Part shown: in pieces, positions 13,842 through 17,386 of the stretch | How the letters are laid out: each line of letters starts with the position of its first letter | Numbering within the stretch: the stretch's first letter is position 1 | Source: Methylotenera_A sp036675645 | GTDB taxonomy: Bacteria > Pseudomonadota > Gammaproteobacteria > Burkholderiales > Methylophilaceae | DNA: 17,386 nt | Direction of reading: 5' to 3' | Assembly: GCA_036675645.1 (NCBI GenBank) | Contig: JAKFEP010000196.1 | Span: forward strand, 1 to 17,386 | Position numbers and translations under genes: made by a program | The notes under the pieces: model-generated | Seen by the model: the letters and a program-made list of their open reading frames with translations, nothing else | Database searches by the model: none | Told to the model about the DNA's origin: nothing

Positions 13842-14294
13842 ATGAAAAATACTGAATTTCTGTTAGCTACTTTACTCGCACTGACGCTTAGCGCTTGCGT
13901 AACAGACAAACACGCACTCACAGTTAACCCACAAAAAATTTATGATACGGTGAGTGCAAAATATCCTGCCGAAAAAAACACACTGGTATTTGTAGATGCA
14001 CCAGAAGGTTTTATAGCGCCAAAATTAGCTAATTGCGCGGTTGAGCAAGGTGTAGATAATGCAGATGTGGTGGCGATTATCAGCGCGCTAGCATTAAAAA
14101 CCACGACTGTAGTTGTTGCTGGTGATGATGAGTCGCTCACGGCAACTACCATGGCGCAAGCACTTAAAACAGGTACAAGTAAGATTAACGGTAGCAAAGC
14201 GATTGTAATTGGTGCCAAAGAGACGCAAAAAACGCTGACTGATTTAGCCGCTTTTAATGGTGTTGCGCTTGAGTTTATTGACGCTCCCAGTTAA
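13842..14294 (+). CDS. Small predicted lipoprotein of unknown function
   Basis: The 150-residue product has a type II signal peptide with lipobox LSA-Cys19 and is probably anchored in the envelope. The mature part alternates short beta-like and Ala-rich helical segments (NTLVFVDAPEGFIAPKLANC; DVVAIISALALKTTTVVVAG; SKAIVIGAKETQKTLTDLAA), suggesting a small alpha/beta fold. A second Cys is at residue 64. I do not recognise a family. A strong AAAGGA lies seven bases before the ATG. A TATGAT at 13798-13803 could be a -10 but has no convincing -35. It forms its own unit, with guaA upstream and a hairpin terminator downstream. Confidence 0.8.
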   Translation: MKNTEFLLATLLALTLSACVTDKHALTVNPQKIYDTVSAKYPAEKNTLVFVDAPEGFIAPKLANCAVEQGVDNADVVAIISALALKTTTVVVAGDDESLTATTMAQALKTGTSKINGSKAIVIGAKETQKTLTDLAAFNGVALEFIDAPS

Positions 14295-14326
14295 TAGTAA
14301 AGTCCATTAGTCCATCATAAGTTTAT

Positions 14327-14346
14327 GAGCCGAGCTTGCTCGGCTC
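14327..14346 (+). terminator. Probable rho-independent terminator after the small lipoprotein gene
   Basis: GAGCCGAG (14327-14334), loop CTTG, CTCGGCTC (14339-14346), followed by TAGTTATTTT. The stem is a perfect eight bases and GC-rich; the T-tract is interrupted, so termination may be incomplete. Confidence 0.7.
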
Positions 14347-14407
14347 TAGTTATTTTAAATATCAACCTTATATACAAACTTAAATAACAAAACTTAAATA
14401 TCAAACT

Positions 14408-14917
14408 ATGAGCCGCGGATTTGTTAAAGAGGATGACCTGGAGCACGCTGGTACCGACGTACCCGAGCGTCCTACAAGTGCGCACCACAATTACGTAACT
14501 GCCAATGGCTACGCGCAATTGCAAGCGCAAGCAACCAGCTTAGAGCAGGCGATACTCAAGCTAAAAGCAAAAAAAGAGGATCCACAGGCACAGCAGCAAT
14601 TGGTTATTGCAAATCGCGATTTACGTTATGTGGCAGCGCGTTTAGATAGCGCTCTACTGACCAAGCCAGATGCCGCCTCTAGCGAAACGCCCGAAAACAT
14701 TGTGTTTGGTGCAACGGTAACCGTCGAAGATGATAACGGTGATGAACATACTTACCAAATTGTTGGTGAAGACGAAGCAGATATAAAAACAAATAAAGTC
14801 AGCTGGACATCGCCTTTAGCCAGTGCGCTGATTGGGCAAAAAGTGGGCGACAGCGTGGTGTGGGAACGGCCTGCTGGCAATACCATGCTAGAAATTATTG
14901 ATATTAAATATATATAA
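14408..14917 (+). CDS. GreA/GreB-family transcription elongation factor, short coiled coil
   Basis: The 169-residue protein has an N-terminal stretch SRGFVKEDDLEHAGTDVPER, a coiled-coil region at about 30-88 with NYVTANGYAQLQAQ and NRDLRYVAARLDSALL, and a C-terminal FKBP-like Gre domain at about 95-169 (VFGATVTVEDDNGDEHTYQI; SPLASALIGQKVGDSVVWER). GreB rescues backtracked RNA polymerase by stimulating transcript cleavage through acidic residues at the coiled-coil tip. Here the usual GDxSENAEY-type tip is absent and the coil is about 20 residues shorter; Glu57 and Asp58 are the only acidic pair near the turn. It is thus a Gre-like factor whose cleavage activity is uncertain, and I do not assign greB outright. 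No ribosome binding site is visible; the start region contains two copies of AAACTTAAATA at 14376 and 14390. Confidence 0.85.
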   Translation: MSRGFVKEDDLEHAGTDVPERPTSAHHNYVTANGYAQLQAQATSLEQAILKLKAKKEDPQAQQQLVIANRDLRYVAARLDSALLTKPDAASSETPENIVFGATVTVEDDNGDEHTYQIVGEDEADIKTNKVSWTSPLASALIGQKVGDSVVWERPAGNTMLEIIDIKYI

Positions 14918-14947
14918 AGTAGTCATTTAACTGAAAAGATAACACGC

Positions 14948-15598
14948 ATGAACGACAGTCACATTAGTGAAGACAAGATGAATGAAAACCAGGCCATGAG
15001 CGTAACCCAAGCCATTATGAGTCGCCGCTCAATAAAGCATTTTGACCCTGCGCACAAACTCAGCGAGGAAGAAATTGCCAAGCTGATGTCGCTGGCCCTG
15101 CTGTCGCCCACCGCCTTTAATGTGCAACACTGGCGCTTCGTGTTGGTGACCGACCCGGTGTTGCGTCAACAAATCCGCACAGTCAGTTGGAATCAAGCCC
15201 AAGTAGAAGAGGCATCACTGCTCATCGTGCTAACTGCAGATTTGCAAGCGTGGGCAAAGCAGCCCCAACGCTACTGGGCCAATGCGCCACAAGTTGTACA
15301 AGATCACTTAATTCCTGCTATTGGCCATTATTACGAAAATAACGAACGCGCCCAGCGCGATGAAGCCATGCGCAGTTGCGGCATCGCCGCGCAAACTATC
15401 ATGCTGGCCGCAAAAGAAATGGGCTATGACACCTGCCCGATGGATGGCTTCGATTTTGAAGCGGTCGCCAAACTGCTTAACCTGCCAGCTGACCATACGC
15501 CTGCGATGTTTGTGGCAGTAGGAAAAGGCATAAAAGCCGCACAACCCCGTGCAGGACAGTTGCCAATGGACGAAGTGGTCATTTTTAACAAATTTTAA
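14948..15598 (+). CDS. Nitroreductase family FMN-dependent oxidoreductase
   Basis: The 216-residue protein shows the nitroreductase fold: phosphate-binding SRRSIKHFDP at about 25-34, SPTAFNVQHWRFVLVTD at about 53-69, the helix GIAAQTIMLAAKEMGYDTCP at 145-164, and a final MFVAVGKG strand. Members reduce nitro compounds, quinones or unsaturated acids with NAD(P)H and bound FMN; the substrate cannot be set from sequence. The first ATG at 14948 gives a 15-20 residue polar extension. ATGs at 14978 and 14996 are also in frame, and the last, preceded by CCAGG, starts at the usual family N-terminus, so the true start is uncertain. The gene follows the Gre factor by 30 bases on the same strand and could be cotranscribed. 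Confidence 0.9.
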   Translation: MNDSHISEDKMNENQAMSVTQAIMSRRSIKHFDPAHKLSEEEIAKLMSLALLSPTAFNVQHWRFVLVTDPVLRQQIRTVSWNQAQVEEASLLIVLTADLQAWAKQPQRYWANAPQVVQDHLIPAIGHYYENNERAQRDEAMRSCGIAAQTIMLAAKEMGYDTCPMDGFDFEAVAKLLNLPADHTPAMFVAVGKGIKAAQPRAGQLPMDEVVIFNKF

Positions 15599-15656
15599 TC
15601 ATCATCATTTTTTGTAATAGCCAGTTTTAAGAAAGCTTAATTAAGAAAGAAGCAGT

Positions 15657-17252
15657 ATGTTAATTAGTAACAATATCACCATGCAATTTGGCGCAAAGCC
15701 ATTGTTTGAAAATATCTCGGTTAAATTTGGCGAAGGTAACCGCTACGGGCTTATCGGTGCCAATGGCTGCGGGAAATCAACCTATATGAAAATCTTGGCC
15801 GGGCAATTAGAACCCAGTGCCGGCAATATTTCATTTGATAATCACGAACGCATGGCGTTTTTGCGCCAAGACCAGTTTGCCTATGAAGACCAGCGCGTAT
15901 TGGATGTGGTAATGATGGGCCACGAGGAAATGTGGAAGGCAAACGTTGAAAAAAATGCCATCTATGCCAATTTAGAAGCTACTGAAGAAGATTACATGCA
16001 TGCGGCAGAACTGGAAAATGTATTTGCCGAGTTTGATGGCTATACGGCAGAGGCACGTGCTGGAGAGTTATTGCTAGGCGTAGGTATCCCGATTGAGCAG
16101 CACACAGGGCCTATGAGTGCTGTTGCGCCAGGCTGGAAACTGCGTGTGTTATTGGTGCAAGCGTTATTTGCCAATCCTGATGTGTTATTGCTGGATGAGC
16201 CGACCAATAACTTGGACATTAATACCATTCGCTGGCTCGAAGATGTGCTGAACAATCGCGATTGCACCATGATTATCATTTCGCATGATCGTCACTTTTT
16301 AAATCAAGTGTGTACGCATACCTGTGATATGGATTACGGCAAATTGACAGTGTATACCGGCAATTATGATGATTACATGGAAGCCAGCATTGCAGCTAGG
16401 AATCAACAAGCCAAAGATAATGCCAAAGCTAAGCAACAAGTGGCTGATTTGCAAGATTTCGTACGCCGCTTCTCCGCCAATGCTTCTAAAGCCAAGCAAG
16501 CGACTAGTAGAGCGAAACAGATAGACAAAATCAAGATCGAGGTATTTAAACCATCCAGCCGTCAATACCCGTTTATCCGCTTTGAATACGATGAACGCGA
16601 AAAGCTGCACCGTAATGCGGTTGAACTTAAAAAACTTAGCCATGGTTTCGATAAAATATTGTTTAACAATGTTGAGTTGATGTTTGAAGCAGGCGAAAAA
16701 GTGGCGATTATTGGCGAAAACGGTATCGGTAAAACCACGTTTTTACGCTGTCTGGCACGCGATTTAAAACCCAAACATGGCGAAGTAAAATGGGCTGAAA
16801 AAGCGACTATTGGCTACTTTGCGCAAGATCACGAATACGAGTTTGAGCAAGGCGAAGATTTGTTTGAGTGGATGACACTGCAGCGCCAAGCTAATGATGA
16901 TGACCAAGTGGTGCGTAGCATGCTGGGGCGTTTATTATTTGGCGGTGAAGACACAAAAAAATCCGTTAAAGTGCTCTCAGGTGGCGAAAAAGGCCGCATG
17001 CTGTATGGCAAGCTGATGCTCGCCAAAACTAATGTGCTACTGATGGATGAGCCGACCAACCACATGGACATGGAATCGATTGAGGCCTTAAACACGGCGC
17101 TGGATAAATACAAAGGAACGCTTTTCTTTGTAAGCCACGACCGCGAATTTGTCAGCTCAATCGCGACAAGAATATTGGAAATCAAAGCCGATGGTATTGT
17201 CGATTACACCGGCAATTACGAGGATTATTTAGCCAGCCAAGGTGTTGAGTAA
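15657..17252 (+). CDS. ybiT: ABC-F family ATPase, YbiT type
   Basis: ABC-F proteins lack membrane domains and act at the ribosomal E site. This 531-residue protein follows E. coli YbiT closely in sequence as I recall it. First ATPase domain: Walker A GANGCGKST (34-42), Walker B LLLDEPTNNLD, switch His at IIISHDRHF. Linker with charged helix at about 250-300 (RFSANASKAKQATSRAKQID). Second domain: Walker A GENGIGKTT (353-361), signature LSGGEKGRML (440-449), Walker B LLMDEPTNHMD, switch FVSHDREF. In the first domain the canonical LSGG is replaced by MSAVAPGWKLRVLL, also divergent in YbiT, so this looks like a family trait and not damage. AAGAAAG before the ATG is the likely ribosome binding site. 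The exact target of YbiT is not settled. Confidence 0.96.
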   Translation: MLISNNITMQFGAKPLFENISVKFGEGNRYGLIGANGCGKSTYMKILAGQLEPSAGNISFDNHERMAFLRQDQFAYEDQRVLDVVMMGHEEMWKANVEKNAIYANLEATEEDYMHAAELENVFAEFDGYTAEARAGELLLGVGIPIEQHTGPMSAVAPGWKLRVLLVQALFANPDVLLLDEPTNNLDINTIRWLEDVLNNRDCTMIIISHDRHFLNQVCTHTCDMDYGKLTVYTGNYDDYMEASIAARNQQAKDNAKAKQQVADLQDFVRRFSANASKAKQATSRAKQIDKIKIEVFKPSSRQYPFIRFEYDEREKLHRNAVELKKLSHGFDKILFNNVELMFEAGEKVAIIGENGIGKTTFLRCLARDLKPKHGEVKWAEKATIGYFAQDHEYEFEQGEDLFEWMTLQRQANDDDQVVRSMLGRLLFGGEDTKKSVKVLSGGEKGRMLYGKLMLAKTNVLLMDEPTNHMDMESIEALNTALDKYKGTLFFVSHDREFVSSIATRILEIKADGIVDYTGNYEDYLASQGVE

Positions 17253-17274
17253 TTCATCTAACATTTCATCTAAT

Positions 17275-17302
17275 AAAAAAGCCGCTTTTCAGCGGCTTTT
17301 TT
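17275..17302. terminator. Bidirectional rho-independent terminator between the ybiT-type gene and typA
   Basis: AAAAAAGCCGC (17275-17285), loop TTTTCA, GCGGCTTTTTT (17292-17302). The GC core with A- and T-runs on each side works on both strands and serves the two convergent genes. Confidence 0.93.
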
Positions 17303-17305
17303 TAA

Positions 17306-17386
17306 TTACTCTTTCAGTGAACGTTTACGCTCATGTTCCAACAAATAGCGTTTACGGATGCGGATGGTTTTTGGCGTAATCTCAAC
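17306..17386 (-). CDS. typA: GTP-binding protein TypA/BipA, C-terminal end (partial)
   Basis: Reading the minus strand from the window edge, 26 codons and TAA give a terminus beginning VEITPKTIRIRKRYLLE and ending KRSLKE. This matches the basic C-terminal tail of TypA/BipA, a ribosome-binding translational GTPase involved in 50S assembly and stress growth; the E. coli protein ends with a similar VTPTSIRIRKRHL segment. The rest of the gene, including the GTPase domain, lies outside the window. The stop is four bases from the shared terminator. The identification rests on a short segment, but one that is highly characteristic. Confidence 0.88.
   Translation of the reverse strand, partial: VEITPKTIRIRKRYLLEHERKRSLKE

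Noticed and set aside
16100..16170. Apparently damaged ABC signature in the first domain of the ABC-F protein
   Set aside because: The E. coli YbiT protein as I recall it has the same divergent segment, so this is a family trait.
1..17386. CRISPR arrays, insertion sequences, tRNA genes
   Set aside because: No regularly spaced repeats, transposase or integrase frames, or tRNA cloverleaf sequences were seen.

Overview
The window looks like chromosomal DNA from a betaproteobacterial methylotroph, most likely Methylophilaceae (Methylotenera/Methylophilus-like). This is inferred from an fhcBADC operon, which serves tetrahydromethanopterin-linked formaldehyde oxidation, next to standard proteobacterial genes (guaBA, smpB-ssrA, ratAB, a ybiT-type ABC-F gene, typA) and from a tmRNA tag reading ANDETYALAA. 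No species can be fixed from the sequence alone.

Layout. (1) Positions 1-3600 hold the formyltransferase/hydrolase operon: the 3' end of fhcB, then fhcA, fhcD and fhcC, each overlapping the next by 4-11 bases. Together FhcD moves the formyl group from formyl-H4MPT to methylofuran and FhcA hydrolyses it to formate. trhO (tRNA U34 hydroxylation) follows on the same strand, and then a DUF6279 lipoprotein. (2) Positions 5526-8047 form a looser, AT-rich accessory stretch. It holds a 58-codon ORF with a strong ribosome binding site, a membrane zinc-ribbon protein, a decayed copy of the last 96 bases of the DUF6279 gene, a 27-codon ORF, and a solitary KAP-family P-loop NTPase. Several small hairpins lie between these genes. 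(3) Positions 8048-9822 carry trans-translation and its usual neighbours: ssrA (tmRNA) and smpB on the minus strand, with ratA and ratB divergent on the plus strand. (4) Positions 9848-17386 are housekeeping: a secreted DUF4124 protein (minus), guaB and guaA (GMP synthesis from IMP), a small unknown lipoprotein, a Gre-family factor that lacks the usual catalytic tip motif, a nitroreductase, a YbiT-type ABC-F ATPase, and the 3' end of typA on the minus strand behind a bidirectional terminator.

Most of the window is ordinary core genome. The part that best repays a second look is 5430-8080. A partial gene duplication brackets two unrecognised small genes, and just downstream sits a KAP NTPase beside ssrA, a class of locus often used for integration. 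KAP NTPases include the F-plasmid phage-exclusion protein PifA, so a defence role is possible, but nothing in the sequence proves it. I found no transposase, integrase, CRISPR array or tRNA gene.
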